From contig JAISWR010000050.1 in assembly GCA_031270985.1 (NCBI GenBank), forward strand, positions 1-41,547: 41,547 nt of DNA, given 5' to 3'. Made by a program: the position numbers and the translations under genes. Positions 19,749-29,600 of the stretch are shown piece after piece. Below the pieces are notes generated by a model, which had not been told where the DNA came from, searched no databases, and saw nothing but the letters and a program-made list of their open reading frames with translations. Within the stretch, counting starts at the first letter, position 1. Every line of letters starts with the position of its first letter. Source of the DNA: Bacteroidales bacterium (GTDB lineage: Bacteria > Bacteroidota > Bacteroidia > Bacteroidales > UBA4181).

Positions 19749-20504
19749 CAGCCATTGCGCAAGCGTTACGAAGTCCTGTACGCTCAACTGTTCGGGGCGT
19801 TTGCTAAGCAGCGGATGATTTTTGTTTTCGGCGGGCAGCAAACTTTTCAACGAGTTACTCATCATCTTCCGTCTTTGATTGAACGCGGTTTTCACCAGCC
19901 GGATGAACAAATGTTCGTTGCAAGGCAGCACGTCCGTTTGGTTGCGCGTGAGGCGGATTACTCCCGATTTGACTTTTGGCGGCGGCACAAACACGTGTTC
20001 ATGCACAGTGAACAAATATTCAATATCATAAAACGCCTGCAACAACACACTGGTGATGCCGTATGTCTTCGATCCCGGCGGCGCGGCAATGCGTTCCGCC
20101 ACTTCCTTTTGCAACATGCCTACCACTTCCTGCACCATGTTGCGGTGTTCCAGAATTTTGAAAAATATTTGCGACGATATATTATAAGGAAAATTGCCGA
20201 TAACGGCAATTTTTTCATGAAAATGTTCTTCCAGCGGATAGCGCAGGAAATCGGCAACCACCAATTTTCCGTGCACGTCGGGATACCGTTTTTCAAGAAA
20301 TGTCGCCGCTTCGACATCAATCTCCACAAAAGTGATGTCAAAACGCCGATTCTGTAGCAATAACGGCGTGAGCGCCCCTGTTCCGGGTCCCACTTCTATC
20401 ACCTTATGGACGCCTTCGGCACGCAACGACGACACGATTCTTTCCGCCGTTGCCGCATCGTTCAAAAAATGCTGACCAAGTTGTTTTTTGGGTTTTATGT
20501 TCAT
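19743..20504 (-). CDS. rsmA: 16S rRNA dimethyladenosine transferase
   Basis: The 253-residue enzyme dimethylates A1518 and A1519 of 16S rRNA using S-adenosylmethionine, late in 30S assembly. It opens with KKQLGQHFLND and shows the SAM loop VIEVGPGTGALTP and the catalytic motif IGNFPYNISSQIF. The C-terminal helical part (TAFNQRRKMMSNSL) is intact. The start overlaps the stop of the DUF3109 gene in an ATGA arrangement, so the two are translationally coupled. Confidence 0.97.
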   Translation of the reverse strand: MNIKPKKQLGQHFLNDAATAERIVSSLRAEGVHKVIEVGPGTGALTPLLLQNRRFDITFVEIDVEAATFLEKRYPDVHGKLVVADFLRYPLEEHFHEKIAVIGNFPYNISSQIFFKILEHRNMVQEVVGMLQKEVAERIAAPPGSKTYGITSVLLQAFYDIEYLFTVHEHVFVPPPKVKSGVIRLTRNQTDVLPCNEHLFIRLVKTAFNQRRKMMSNSLKSLLPAENKNHPLLSKRPEQLSVQDFVTLAQWLS

Positions 20505-21091
20505 AAATTAAATTTTGGAGATTGCTTGTGCGCCAGCATCTCTTGTGCAATACACAGTTGTTCGTGCCATTCCTCGCCGTACTTCCTGATCAAAGCCTCT
20601 TTCAGGAAAACATACAGTGGTACTCCCGCTTTCTGTCCATGTTTCCGTGCGTCGTCGCAAATATCCCAACAATGGTAGTTCACCGCCTCAAATTCGGGAT
20701 ATTTGGTGATACGCACAGGGTAGAGATGGCACGACAACGGTTTGCGAAAATCCGTCTTGCCCTCACGGTAAGCCTTTTCGAAAGCGCAACTCGCAATACC
20801 GTCCTCCATACAGGCAAAAGCACAATCGGCGTCACCCACCAGCGGGGTTACCCTCTCTCCATCGGCGTCGGTCACATAAACACCTTCCTTTTCTACCACC
20901 GCGATGCCATCCTGTGTCATATACGGACGTACACCCTCCCAGACGCGTTCCATGACGGCAATTTCCCCTTCTTCCAGCGGCGCGCCCAAGTCGCCGGCAA
21001 TGCAACACATGCCTTTACATGACGAAAGACAGCACATGAACGGCTGTTCAAGAACGTCCAAAGACACTATGGCGTTACCGATTTGTATCAT
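20501..21091 (-). CDS. DUF3109 cysteine-rich protein
   Basis: The 196-residue protein matches DUF3109, a Bacteroidetes family of unknown function. The cysteine pattern CCLSSCKGMCCIAGDLGAPL, CAFACMEDGIASCAFEKA, LSCHLYPVRI and NYHCWDICD suggests bound metal, perhaps a zinc or iron-sulphur site as in YkgJ-type proteins. No signal peptide or membrane helix is seen. The ATG at 21091 is preferred to the one at 21109, because the family starts near MIQIGNAIVS. It directly precedes rsmA with a four-base overlap. Confidence 0.9.
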   Translation of the reverse strand: MIQIGNAIVSLDVLEQPFMCCLSSCKGMCCIAGDLGAPLEEGEIAVMERVWEGVRPYMTQDGIAVVEKEGVYVTDADGERVTPLVGDADCAFACMEDGIASCAFEKAYREGKTDFRKPLSCHLYPVRITKYPEFEAVNYHCWDICDDARKHGQKAGVPLYVFLKEALIRKYGEEWHEQLCIAQEMLAHKQSPKFNL

Positions 21092-21218
21092 AATGCCACA
21101 AAGTAACACAAAAATCCCGACTTTTTAAAATTTTCGGAATGTCGTGAGATTTTTTTTGCACAGATACATCAAATAAACAAATTGATAACAAGAATATTAC
21201 AAATTAATTGCAAAATGT

Positions 21219-21250
21219 TTTGGAAATATTATTAAAAAATCATATATTTG
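21219..21250 (+). promoter_or_regulatory. Promoter of the GH3 gene
   Basis: TTTG (21219-21222), 20 bases, then TATATTTG (21243-21250) is a full Bacteroidetes consensus promoter. It ends 30 bases before the ATG at 21281 and overlaps a spurious upstream TTG start. Confidence 0.72.
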
Positions 21251-21280
21251 TATTCTCAAAAAACTAAAAAATATAAAAAT

Positions 21281-23896
21281 ATGAACTTTAGAAAAAACTT
21301 TGTTTTCCTCCTTTTGGGAAGTTTGTTATTTACCGCCTGCCATTCCGTTGAGCCGTGGAAAAATTCCTCTTTGCCGTTTGACGAACGAGCGTCGGACTTA
21401 TTGAAGCAGCTTACTATAGAAGAGAAAGTTACATTGATGACCAACAATTCTGCAGGCATTGACCGATTGGGTATTCCTCCTTACGAATGGTGGAACGAAG
21501 CGTTGCACGGCGTTGCACGCGCAGGCAAAGCCACCGTGTTTCCTCAGGCTATCGGTCTTGCCGCCACATTTGATGATGAAGGCGTGTATGAAACTTTCGG
21601 TATCATATCCGACGAAGCGCGCGCCAAACATCACGAGGCTGTCCGTAACGGCGAACGCAAACGTTATCAGGGATTGACCTTTTGGACACCCAACATTAAC
21701 ATTTTTCGCGATCCGCGTTGGGGACGCGGACAGGAAACATACGGAGAAGACCCGTATCTTACGGGGATGATGGGTGTTGCCGCAGTACGGGGTTTGCAGG
21801 GCGACGGCACGGAAAAATACGACAAAACCCATGCTTGCGCCAAACATTTTGCGGTACACAGCGGTCCGGAACGAAACCGCCATAGTTTTGACGCCAAAGA
21901 CATATCCAAACGCGACCTGTACGAAACTTACCTGCCTGCTTTCAAAAAACTTGTCACCGAAGCGGGAGTAAAAGAGGTGATGTGCGCTTATAACCGCTTT
22001 GAAGGCGACCCGTGTTGCGGTAGTCGTACCCTGCTGATGGACATACTGCGCAACGAATGGGACTATGACGGCATTGTGGTGTCCGATTGCGGCGCTATTG
22101 ACGACTTCTACAAAAAGAACCGCCACGAAACACATCCGACAGTGGAAAACGCTGTTGCCGATGCGGTGATTGCCGGTACAGACCTCGAATGTGGCAGCAG
22201 TTATAAAGCGATGACGGACGCCTGCAAAGCGGGGCTGATTTCCGAAGAGCAAATCAACGTGTCCGTTCTCAGGCTGTTGAAAGCACGCTTTCAGTTGGGT
22301 CTTTTTGACGAAGACCATGAAGTGTCATGGGCTTCCATTCCTGCAAGTGTGGTGGAAAGCGACGAACACAAAGCCAAAGCGCTGGAAATGGCTCGCAAAA
22401 GCCTGACGTTGCTGCAAAATAATAACCGTGTGTTGCCCCTCTCTAAAGAACTGAAAAAAGTGGCAGTGTTGGGTCCAAACGCCGACAATAAGGAAATGCT
22501 GTGGGCAAACTATAACGGTATTCCCGACGAATCAATAACCATCCTGCAAGGCATCCGCAGCAAGTTGCCGGAAGCCTCCGTTATCTACGAAAAAGGCTGC
22601 GACTGGGTGAATGACAAAGCGTTTTTCAGTTATTTCAACCATTGCATGTACAACGGTCAGCAGGGTTTCGGCGCTACATTCCGCAACACAGTTGATTTTA
22701 CAGGCGACGAAGCGGCGAAGATGCAGATTGTCGCCCCTTTATCGTTTAGCACGGGCGGCAACACAGTGTTTGCTGCCGGTGTAAACCTGAAAAATTTCTC
22801 GGCACACTTCGAATCGGTGTTTACCGCTCCCGCTACGGAAAATATCACGCTCCGCATCTCCGGCGCTGACGGCTACAAACTGTTTGTGGACGACGAACAA
22901 GTGATGGAACAAAGACGTCCCTCGTGGGAACTGATGTTTTCCAAACGGGATCATGTGATGAAAGTTGTCAAAGGCAAAGAATACCGCATTCGTCTTGAAT
23001 TTTTCAAAGGCGACGGCAGCACTCCGGCTTCACTCACATTCGATGTCGGCTACACAAAAGAGGTGGATTATGACGCTGTAGCCGCTTCGGTAAAAGATGC
23101 GGACGCCATCATTTTTGTAGGCGGTATCACTTCGGCGCTCGAAGGTGAAGAAATGCCTGTGGAAATTCCCGGATTCAAAGGCGGCGACCGTACCGGAATA
23201 GACCTTCCGGCGGTGCAGACCAAAATGCTGGAGACACTGGGAAAAACGGGCAAACCGGTAGTCTTTGTATTGTGCGCAGGTAGCGCTATGGCGCTTGCGC
23301 GGGAAGCTGTACATGCGGACGCTATCCTTAATGCGTGGTATCCGGGGCAACAGGGAGGCTTAGCCGTTGCCGACGTGCTCTTTGGCGACTACAACCCTGC
23401 CGGACGCTTGCCGCTGACGTTTTACGCTTCTACCGACCAACTCCCCGATTTTGAGGATTACCACATGGACAAAGGACGCACTTACCGCTATTTTAAAGGC
23501 AAACCCCTGTTCCCGTTCGGACACGGGTTGAGTTATACCGCGTTTGCATACGACGACGCACAATTGAGCAAGGACGCAATAGAAAAAACCGAATCCGTCA
23601 CGCTTACGGTAAACCTCACGAACAGCGGCACAACGGATGGGGAAGAAGTAGTGCAGGTGTATATCCGAAATTTGCAGGACATTGACGGTCCGGCGAAGAG
23701 CCTGCGCGCTTTTAAGCGGATTCCTGTGAAAGCCGGCGCTACGGCTTCTACAGACATCCACCTGTCCCCGTCGGCATTTGAATTTTTCGATCCGCAGAGT
23801 GAACAACTCACCGTGAAAGCAGGTACATACGAGATTTTTTACGGCGGTTCTTCGGCAGATGCAGCATTGAAAAAAACGTATGTGACCATCAAGTGA
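21281..23896 (+). CDS. Glycoside hydrolase family 3 lipoprotein with PA14 domain, xylosidase/glucosidase type
   Basis: The 871-residue product starts with a lipoprotein signal (LLLGSLLFTACHSVEP), so it is anchored in an outer or inner membrane leaflet. The GH3 N-terminal barrel has PPYEWWNEALHGVARAG, and the nucleophile Asp (about 269) is in GIVVSDCGAIDDFY. The C-terminal alpha/beta domain includes KSLTLLQNNNRVLPL, and a PA14 insertion of about 130 residues (SGADGYKLFVDDEQVME) lies near 460-590. A fibronectin-III-like domain closes the protein. The WWNEALHG layout is typical of beta-xylosidases or xylosidase/arabinosidases acting on plant oligosaccharides. The start follows from the promoter. 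It has no polysaccharide-utilisation partners nearby. Confidence 0.94.
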   Translation: MNFRKNFVFLLLGSLLFTACHSVEPWKNSSLPFDERASDLLKQLTIEEKVTLMTNNSAGIDRLGIPPYEWWNEALHGVARAGKATVFPQAIGLAATFDDEGVYETFGIISDEARAKHHEAVRNGERKRYQGLTFWTPNINIFRDPRWGRGQETYGEDPYLTGMMGVAAVRGLQGDGTEKYDKTHACAKHFAVHSGPERNRHSFDAKDISKRDLYETYLPAFKKLVTEAGVKEVMCAYNRFEGDPCCGSRTLLMDILRNEWDYDGIVVSDCGAIDDFYKKNRHETHPTVENAVADAVIAGTDLECGSSYKAMTDACKAGLISEEQINVSVLRLLKARFQLGLFDEDHEVSWASIPASVVESDEHKAKALEMARKSLTLLQNNNRVLPLSKELKKVAVLGPNADNKEMLWANYNGIPDESITILQGIRSKLPEASVIYEKGCDWVNDKAFFSYFNHCMYNGQQGFGATFRNTVDFTGDEAAKMQIVAPLSFSTGGNTVFAAGVNLKNFSAHFESVFTAPATENITLRISGADGYKLFVDDEQVMEQRRPSWELMFSKRDHVMKVVKGKEYRIRLEFFKGDGSTPASLTFDVGYTKEVDYDAVAASVKDADAIIFVGGITSALEGEEMPVEIPGFKGGDRTGIDLPAVQTKMLETLGKTGKPVVFVLCAGSAMALAREAVHADAILNAWYPGQQGGLAVADVLFGDYNPAGRLPLTFYASTDQLPDFEDYHMDKGRTYRYFKGKPLFPFGHGLSYTAFAYDDAQLSKDAIEKTESVTLTVNLTNSGTTDGEEVVQVYIRNLQDIDGPAKSLRAFKRIPVKAGATASTDIHLSPSAFEFFDPQSEQLTVKAGTYEIFYGGSSADAALKKTYVTIK

Positions 23897-23946
23897 GGCA
23901 ACGTTTTGCAACCGCTGTCAATAGGGTTGCACCTACACCGTAAAAA

Positions 23947-23987
23947 CTGAAAACTCCTGATTGTCATCGACAATCAGGAGTTTTCAG
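23947..23987 (-). terminator. Perfect 19-bp hairpin terminator of tRNA-Leu
   Basis: Arms at 23947-23965 and 23969-23987 (CTGAAAACTCCTGATTGTC and its complement) flank the three-base loop ATC. On the minus strand it begins directly at the 3' end of the tRNA and is followed by TTTTTA, so it should end tRNA transcription. It may also stop transcripts from the GH3 gene. Confidence 0.7.
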
Positions 23988-24071
23988 TACCCGGGGCCGG
24001 GATCGAACCGGCATGGGTGTAACCCCACTGGTGTTTGAGACCAGCGCGTCTACCAATTCCGCCACCCGGGC
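23988..24071 (-). tRNA. tRNA-Leu (anticodon CAA)
   Basis: A class II cloverleaf folds on the minus strand. The acceptor GCCCGGG pairs with CCCGGGT, the D arm is GGCGGAATTGGTAGACGC, the anticodon loop is CTCAAAC with anticodon CAA, a long variable arm GTGGGGTTACACCCAT follows, and the T arm has GGTTCGATCCC. CCA is not encoded. Confidence 0.95.
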
Positions 24072-24143
24072 AGAAACAGCAACTTTTCGGGGACAAAGAT
24101 ACATATTTCTTTATTTCACCCAAACAGTCATGCAAAAAAAATG

Positions 24144-24151
24144 TATTTTTG
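24144..24151 (+). promoter_or_regulatory. -7 box for the ABC ATPase gene
   Basis: TATTTTTG matches TAnnTTTG. It overlaps an apparent ATG at 24141 and so argues for a downstream start. No TTG is seen at the right upstream distance. Confidence 0.42.
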
Positions 24152-24191
24152 TGTCGCTTTTATGTCAGATGATGGAAATCGCTTTGTTTTG

Positions 24192-25226
24192 ATGGCACAA
24201 ACTCATTCTCATCAAGCGGATATGGTTTGTTTGGCCTCTGTGTCGGTCGGTTACCGGAGGCAGCCTGTTTTATCGGACGTCAGCGTTTGCGCCGACAGGG
24301 GAGAATTGGTGGCGCTTGTCGGACGCAACGGAATGGGGAAAAGCACACTGATGCGCACCATCGCCCGCTTGCAGCCCAAACTGTCGGGTGATGTGCTGTT
24401 GTGCGGGAAACCTGTTGAAGGCTATTCGCGCAACAGACTGTCCGGCACGTTGAGTATTGTGTCCACCGAAATTGTAAGCGTGTCGCACCTCACCGTGAAG
24501 CAACTTGTGTCTTTCGGACGTTTTCCACACACCAACTGGATAGGCAGACTCACGGCAGATGACATGGCTTTGGTGGAAGAGGCAATACAACTGACGGGTA
24601 TTGCTTCCATCGGCAACAAAAAATTGTACCAAACCAGCGACGGTGAACGCCAAAGAGCAATGATTGCCCGTACATTGGCACAGGATACCCCTGTTATCCT
24701 GCTGGACGAACCGACGGCTTTCCTTGATATGGCGGGCAAGTATGAAACCGTTAGACTGCTGGGGCAACTGACGCGCCGCAAGCATAAAACCATCATTTTT
24801 TCGACACACGACCTGAATATTGCCATGCAGGAAGCCGATAAGTTATGGCTGATCACCGACAACGGTATGTGCGAAGGGGCGCCCGAGGATATGGCGCTCG
24901 ACAACCGGCTGGACAGATTGTTTGAAAACTCCAGTCTGCATTTTGATGGCACAAGCGGCACATTCGGTATCCGTCGCAGCCATGCGTCGACAATTTATCT
25001 TCGCGGAAAGGAGAAATATCTGTTTTGGACACAAAAGGCGCTGGAACGAATAGGTTATGAAGTGGTTTTCCACCACGGCCATCCTGAGGATGCCATGAGC
25101 GTGTCGGTTGCGCTACAGGGGCAAGGCGATCCCTTTCCCTGCTGGACTTTGCAACGGAACGGACAGGAATTGCGCTTTAATTCCATTCTCTCGCTGTGCC
25201 GACATCTGCGCGACATCTGCACGTAA
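24192..25226 (+). CDS. ABC transporter ATP-binding protein, FecE/BtuD-like (iron-complex or cobalamin type)
   Basis: The 344-residue cytoplasmic ATPase would energise an importer for a siderophore, heme or cobalamin. The Walker A is GRNGMGKST (44-52), the signature is TSDGERQRAMIAR, the Walker B is VILLDEPTAF and the switch histidine is in STHDLN. At the Q-loop a TE pair (IVSTEIVSV) replaces the usual glutamine. About 95 C-terminal residues beyond the ATPase core (FGIRRSHASTIYLRGKEKY onward) are an extension seen in Bacteroidetes members. No permease gene is adjacent. The start is uncertain: ATG 24165 is also possible, while 24141 lies in the promoter. The last eight codons and the stop lie inside an 11-bp repeat array. 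Confidence 0.88.
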   Translation: MAQTHSHQADMVCLASVSVGYRRQPVLSDVSVCADRGELVALVGRNGMGKSTLMRTIARLQPKLSGDVLLCGKPVEGYSRNRLSGTLSIVSTEIVSVSHLTVKQLVSFGRFPHTNWIGRLTADDMALVEEAIQLTGIASIGNKKLYQTSDGERQRAMIARTLAQDTPVILLDEPTAFLDMAGKYETVRLLGQLTRRKHKTIIFSTHDLNIAMQEADKLWLITDNGMCEGAPEDMALDNRLDRLFENSSLHFDGTSGTFGIRRSHASTIYLRGKEKYLFWTQKALERIGYEVVFHHGHPEDAMSVSVALQGQGDPFPCWTLQRNGQELRFNSILSLCRHLRDICT

Positions 25227-25354
25227 TCTGCGCAACATCTGCGCAATACCTGCGCAACATCTGCGCAACATCTGCGCAACACCTGCGCAACATCTGCACG
25301 ACATCTGCGCAACATCTGCGCAACATCTACGCAACATCTGCGCGACATCTGCGC
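25201..25354. repeat. Array of 14 tandem 11-bp units (consensus AACATCTGCGC)
   Basis: Fourteen 11-base units run in exact phase from 25201 to 25354. Seven units carry one to three changes from AACATCTGCGC, and the sequence then drifts into unrelated DNA. The first two units and part of the third code the end of the ABC ATPase (HLRDICT, stop at 25224-25226). There are no spacers, so it is not a CRISPR array. Because 11 is not a multiple of three, it reads open in several frames. Confidence 0.95.
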
Positions 25355-25569
25355 GTAATATCTTCCCCAAATTGTTCATTTAAAGAAGATTCCCCGTCGG
25401 AGGAACAGCAGGGAAGGGAAACGAATATGTAAGCCCTGATTGTATTTTGTGATGTAACCTGCTGTTATATTGGCTAATAATACTTTATCGGTGAGGTATT
25501 TAACAATTATTAAGATTTTTTATATTTTATAAATGCGGCATAATGACTAACATTGCAAAAAAAAATCAG
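25355..25569. other. Intergenic region before the efflux operon
   Basis: No gene is seen. A nine-base inverted repeat, AACAGCAGG (25404-25412) and CCTGCTGTT (25458-25466), could form a long-looped stem or a protein site. Promoter-like elements here match the Bacteroidetes consensus poorly (TATATTGG at 25466, TAACATTG at 25547). Confidence 0.3.
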
Positions 25570-26616
25570 ATGAAGATTAAAAATATTATTTATATTGTTC
25601 TTGCCCTTGTATTTGTAGGGCTTATCCTCTATAAGATCGTCTCGTCGAAGCCCGTACAGACTCAAGGATATGCGCGGCAGGCGGTGATGGTCAATTTGCA
25701 GGTAATGAGGTCGGAACAGTTTACAGAAACATTGGCAGTGACCGGTTCGGTGGAAGCCAACGAAGAGGTCATTCTGAAAAGCGAAGTTTCGGGAAAAATT
25801 ACGGGGATTCACTTCAACGAAGGTACGCGAGTTGCAAAAGGCGACCTGCTCATCAAGGTGTATGACGATGATTTACAGGCACAGTTGGTGAAAGCGCAAG
25901 CCAATCTGAAACTCACCGAAGACGTGGAAGCCCGCCAACGGCAATTGCTGGAAAAAGAAGCCATCAGCCGGCAAGAGTATGATGTAGCGTATGCCAACCT
26001 GCAATCCGCACAGGCGGATATTGCGTTGCTGAAATCTCAAATATCGAAAACCGAGATATGCGCCCCGTTTGACGGCAGTATCGGTTTCCGCAAAGTGTCG
26101 CCCGGGGAATACATCACGCCGGGTACGGATATTGCCTCGCTGGTGAATGACAATCCGGTGAAAATACAATTTTCGGTGCCTGAAAAATACGCCGGCGCCA
26201 TCGGGAAAAATTCCATGATACAATACACGCTGGAAGGGATGTTGCAAGAACGGACAGCCTCGGTGTATGCGGTGGAACCTACTATTAATCAGGCAACCCG
26301 TACGTTACAGATGAAAGCCCTCACACCTAACGGAGACAGAGCATTGACGCCCGGTGCATTCGTCAGGATCAACGTCCGCATGGAAACTCGCAACGTTCTG
26401 ATGGCGCCCGCCAATGCATTGCTTTCCGAATCCGTCGGGCAAAAGATATTCATCTACCGCAACGGAAAAGTGGAACCTGTGGTGGTGCAAACAGGCACGC
26501 GCACCAACAACAGAGTGGAGATTCTCAGCGGCGTCAATGCGGGCGATTCACTCATTACTACAGGTTTGATGCAAATAACGCCACGATCGGATGTGCGTCC
26601 GGCAAAGATCGATTAA
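25570..26616 (+). CDS. RND efflux periplasmic adaptor (membrane fusion protein)
   Basis: The 348-residue protein would bridge the inner-membrane pump and the TolC-like channel. It has an N-terminal anchor helix (IIYIVLALVFVGLILYKI), a lipoyl-like half (VTGSVEANEEVILKSEVSGK), a short coiled coil (LVKAQANLKLTEDVEARQRQ onward), the second lipoyl half (ICAPFDGSIGFRKVSPGEYI) and a beta-barrel part (PVKIQFSVPEKYAG). The membrane-proximal end is VETGT-like (VVQTGTRTNNRVEIL). The ATG at 25570 is chosen; an ATG at 25543 would add nine polar residues. The pump gene starts 43 bases after the stop. Confidence 0.93.
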   Translation: MKIKNIIYIVLALVFVGLILYKIVSSKPVQTQGYARQAVMVNLQVMRSEQFTETLAVTGSVEANEEVILKSEVSGKITGIHFNEGTRVAKGDLLIKVYDDDLQAQLVKAQANLKLTEDVEARQRQLLEKEAISRQEYDVAYANLQSAQADIALLKSQISKTEICAPFDGSIGFRKVSPGEYITPGTDIASLVNDNPVKIQFSVPEKYAGAIGKNSMIQYTLEGMLQERTASVYAVEPTINQATRTLQMKALTPNGDRALTPGAFVRINVRMETRNVLMAPANALLSESVGQKIFIYRNGKVEPVVVQTGTRTNNRVEILSGVNAGDSLITTGLMQITPRSDVRPAKID

Positions 26617-26659
26617 ACCTGCGAATGTTCATGAACCTGAAAAACACCAGTACCCTGTT

Positions 26660-29600
26660 ATGAGTTTAGCCTCAACAAGTATCAAACGCCCTGTCATGGC
26701 AATCGTCATGTCGTTGGTGGTAGTAATTTTCGGATTGATAGGCATCACTTCGTTGCCTGTGCGCGAATATCCGAGCGTTGACCCGCCCATCATCAACGTG
26801 ATGACATTCTATCCGGGCGCCAATGCCGAAATTATTGATTCCCAGATAACGGAAATTCTCGAAGCATCCATCAACGGCATTGCGGGTATCCGTACGCTGA
26901 CGTCCACCAGCAACGACGGTATGAGCAATATTGTGGTGGAATTTGAGCTGGAGGTGGATATGGAAACCGCCGCCAACGACGTGCGCGACAGAGTATCGCG
27001 GGTACAAAACCGCTTACCGAGGGACTGCGATCCGCCTACTGTCACCAAGTCCGACGCCGATTCCAATCCCATCATCATGCTCGCCGTCCGCAGTGACAAA
27101 CGCGATCCGCTGGACTTGTCGGATATCACCGACCGTATGTTCAAGGAACGCCTGCAAACCATTCCCGGTATCAGCGAAATACAGATTTACGGCGAAAAAC
27201 GTTATGCCATTCGTATAACGCTTGACCCCGCAAAACTTGCCGCTTACGGGCTTACCGCAGCCGACGTCCGCACGCAGATTACCTCCGAAAACGTTGAACT
27301 TCCTTCCGGACGCATTGAAGGTACGGAACTGAACCTCACCGTGCGTACGCTGGGACTGCTCAGAACGCCGGACGAGTTTGAAAATCTGATTATCGCGGAG
27401 GTGAACGGCGTTCCCATCAAACTGAACGATATAGGCCACAGCGCATTTGCGGCAGAGAACGAAAACACCATCACCAAATTCAACGGCGAACCGTGTGCCA
27501 TCATTGCCGTTTTGCCGCAGTCGGGCGCCAACAATGTGGACATATCCGACCGTTTCAGAGAGCGGCTGGAGGAAATCAAACTGGACATACCTGAAGATAT
27601 TTCGGCGGAAATCATCAACGATACCACAGATTTTGTACGCAAATCCATCAAAGAGGTGGAAGAAACCATTCTTATTGCGTTTGTGCTGGTTGTGCTCATC
27701 ATTTTTCTGTTCCTGAGGAGTTGGCGTACCACCATGATACCGATCATCGCCATCCCCGTATCCCTCGTCGGATCGTTTTTCATCATGTATCTTTTCGGAT
27801 TTTCCATCAACGTGCTCACTTTGCTGTCCATCGTGCTGGCGGTCGGGTTGGTGGTGGACGACGCCATTGTGGTGATGGAAAACATTTTTGTGAAAATTGA
27901 AGAAGGCATGTCGCCCATAGAAGCGGCGTTCAAAGGATCGAAGGAAATCTATTTCGCCATTCTTTCCACCACCGTAGTGCTGGTATGCGTATTCATGCCG
28001 GTGGTTTTTCTGAGCGGCACGACGGGCAGGCTGTTTCGGGAGTTCGGCATCGCTATTGCGGGCGCGGTTATCATCTCCGCTTTTGTCGCGTTGAGCCTCA
28101 CCCCGATGATGTGTTCCAAAATTCTGAACGTATCTTCCTCACATACTAAATTCTACCGTATCACGGAAGGTTTTTTCGAGTCGCTCACCATCGGTTACAG
28201 CCGGATGTTGGGTAATTTTATTCGCCGCCGCTGGATGGCTGTCATTATCATTGTGCTGGCATTTGGCGGTATTGTGCTCATTTTCGTGAATCTGAAAACA
28301 GAGTTAGCGCCTCTGGAAGACCGCAGCAGGATTACTTTGCGGGTGAGCACTCCGGAGGGTACCTCTTACGAAAGTTTCCTCATCTATGCCGATGAAGTCG
28401 CCGACATGGTACAGGATTCCGTTCCCGAACTGTTGGGCGCACAGTCCATGATACGAAGCGGTTTCGGCTTTGTCCGCGCTTTTTTGGTCGATCCTGAGTT
28501 GCGCAACCGTTCGCAACAGGAAATAGCGGATAAATTAGTGGAAGACACACGCAACATGACGCAAGGAAAAATTCTGGTGACGCAAGACCCTACCATTGGC
28601 GACCGCCGATCGGGACAGGGCGTACAGTATGTGATTCAAGCAAATTCCATCGAAAAACTGAGGGAAATCCTGCCCTCATTTATGGACGGGGTGCAACGGA
28701 ATCCGACTTTTTCGTTTTCCGACGTGAACCTCAAATTCACCAAACCGGAATTAGTCGTGAATATCGATCGGGAAAAAGCGCGGTTATTGAACGTATCCAC
28801 TACGGCTATTGCCCAAACGCTACAATTAGCGTATGCGGGACAGCGCATCGACTATTTTACAATGAACGGCAAACAGTATCAAGTGATCGCCGAAGTAAGC
28901 AAGTTTGACCGCAACAAGCCCGATAACCTGTCCGCATTGTACGTTCGTAGCGGCAACGGCGACATGATACAGTTGGACAATCTGCTGACCGACTCGGTGA
29001 AAAGCAACACCCCGTCGTTGTACCGTTTCAACCGCTATGTGTCGGCAACCGTGTCGGCAACGATGGCAAAAGGCTATTCTTTGGGCGACGGCATCCAGGC
29101 AATGGATGAAATATCTTCCGGCGTGCTGGACGACACATTCAAAACAGATTTGTCCGGTCAAGCGCGCGAATTGTCCGAAAGTTCCAGCAGCATTTATTTT
29201 GCTTTCGTGCTGGCGCTGGTGCTGGTGTATCTGATACTTGCGGCACAGTTCGAAAGTTTCCGCGACCCGCTGGTCATCATGTTTTCCGTGCCGCTGGCAT
29301 TGGTCGGATCGCTCTTCTCCCTGTGGTATTTCGACCAAACCATCAATATTTTCAGTGAAATCGGGATTATCATGCTGATAGGACTGATTACCAAAAACGG
29401 CATCCTGATTGTGGAATTTGCCAATCAACGCAGGGAAATGGGTTATTCCATCTTTAAAGCCGTACTGGATGCGGCAAGCTCCCGTTTGCGTCCCATTCTG
29501 ATGACCAGTCTGGCAACCATGTTCGGCATCCTGCCGATAGCGCTGGCGTTGGGTGCGGGAGCGGAAAGCCGTGTATCCATGGGCATTGCAGTTGTGGGCG

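Noticed and set aside
25201-25354. CRISPR array
   Set aside because: Units are 11 bases and follow each other directly with no spacers, and there are no cas genes.
26591-26659. Upstream start for the RND pump
   Set aside because: It would overlap the adaptor gene and add residues unlike the normal cytoplasmic N-terminus.
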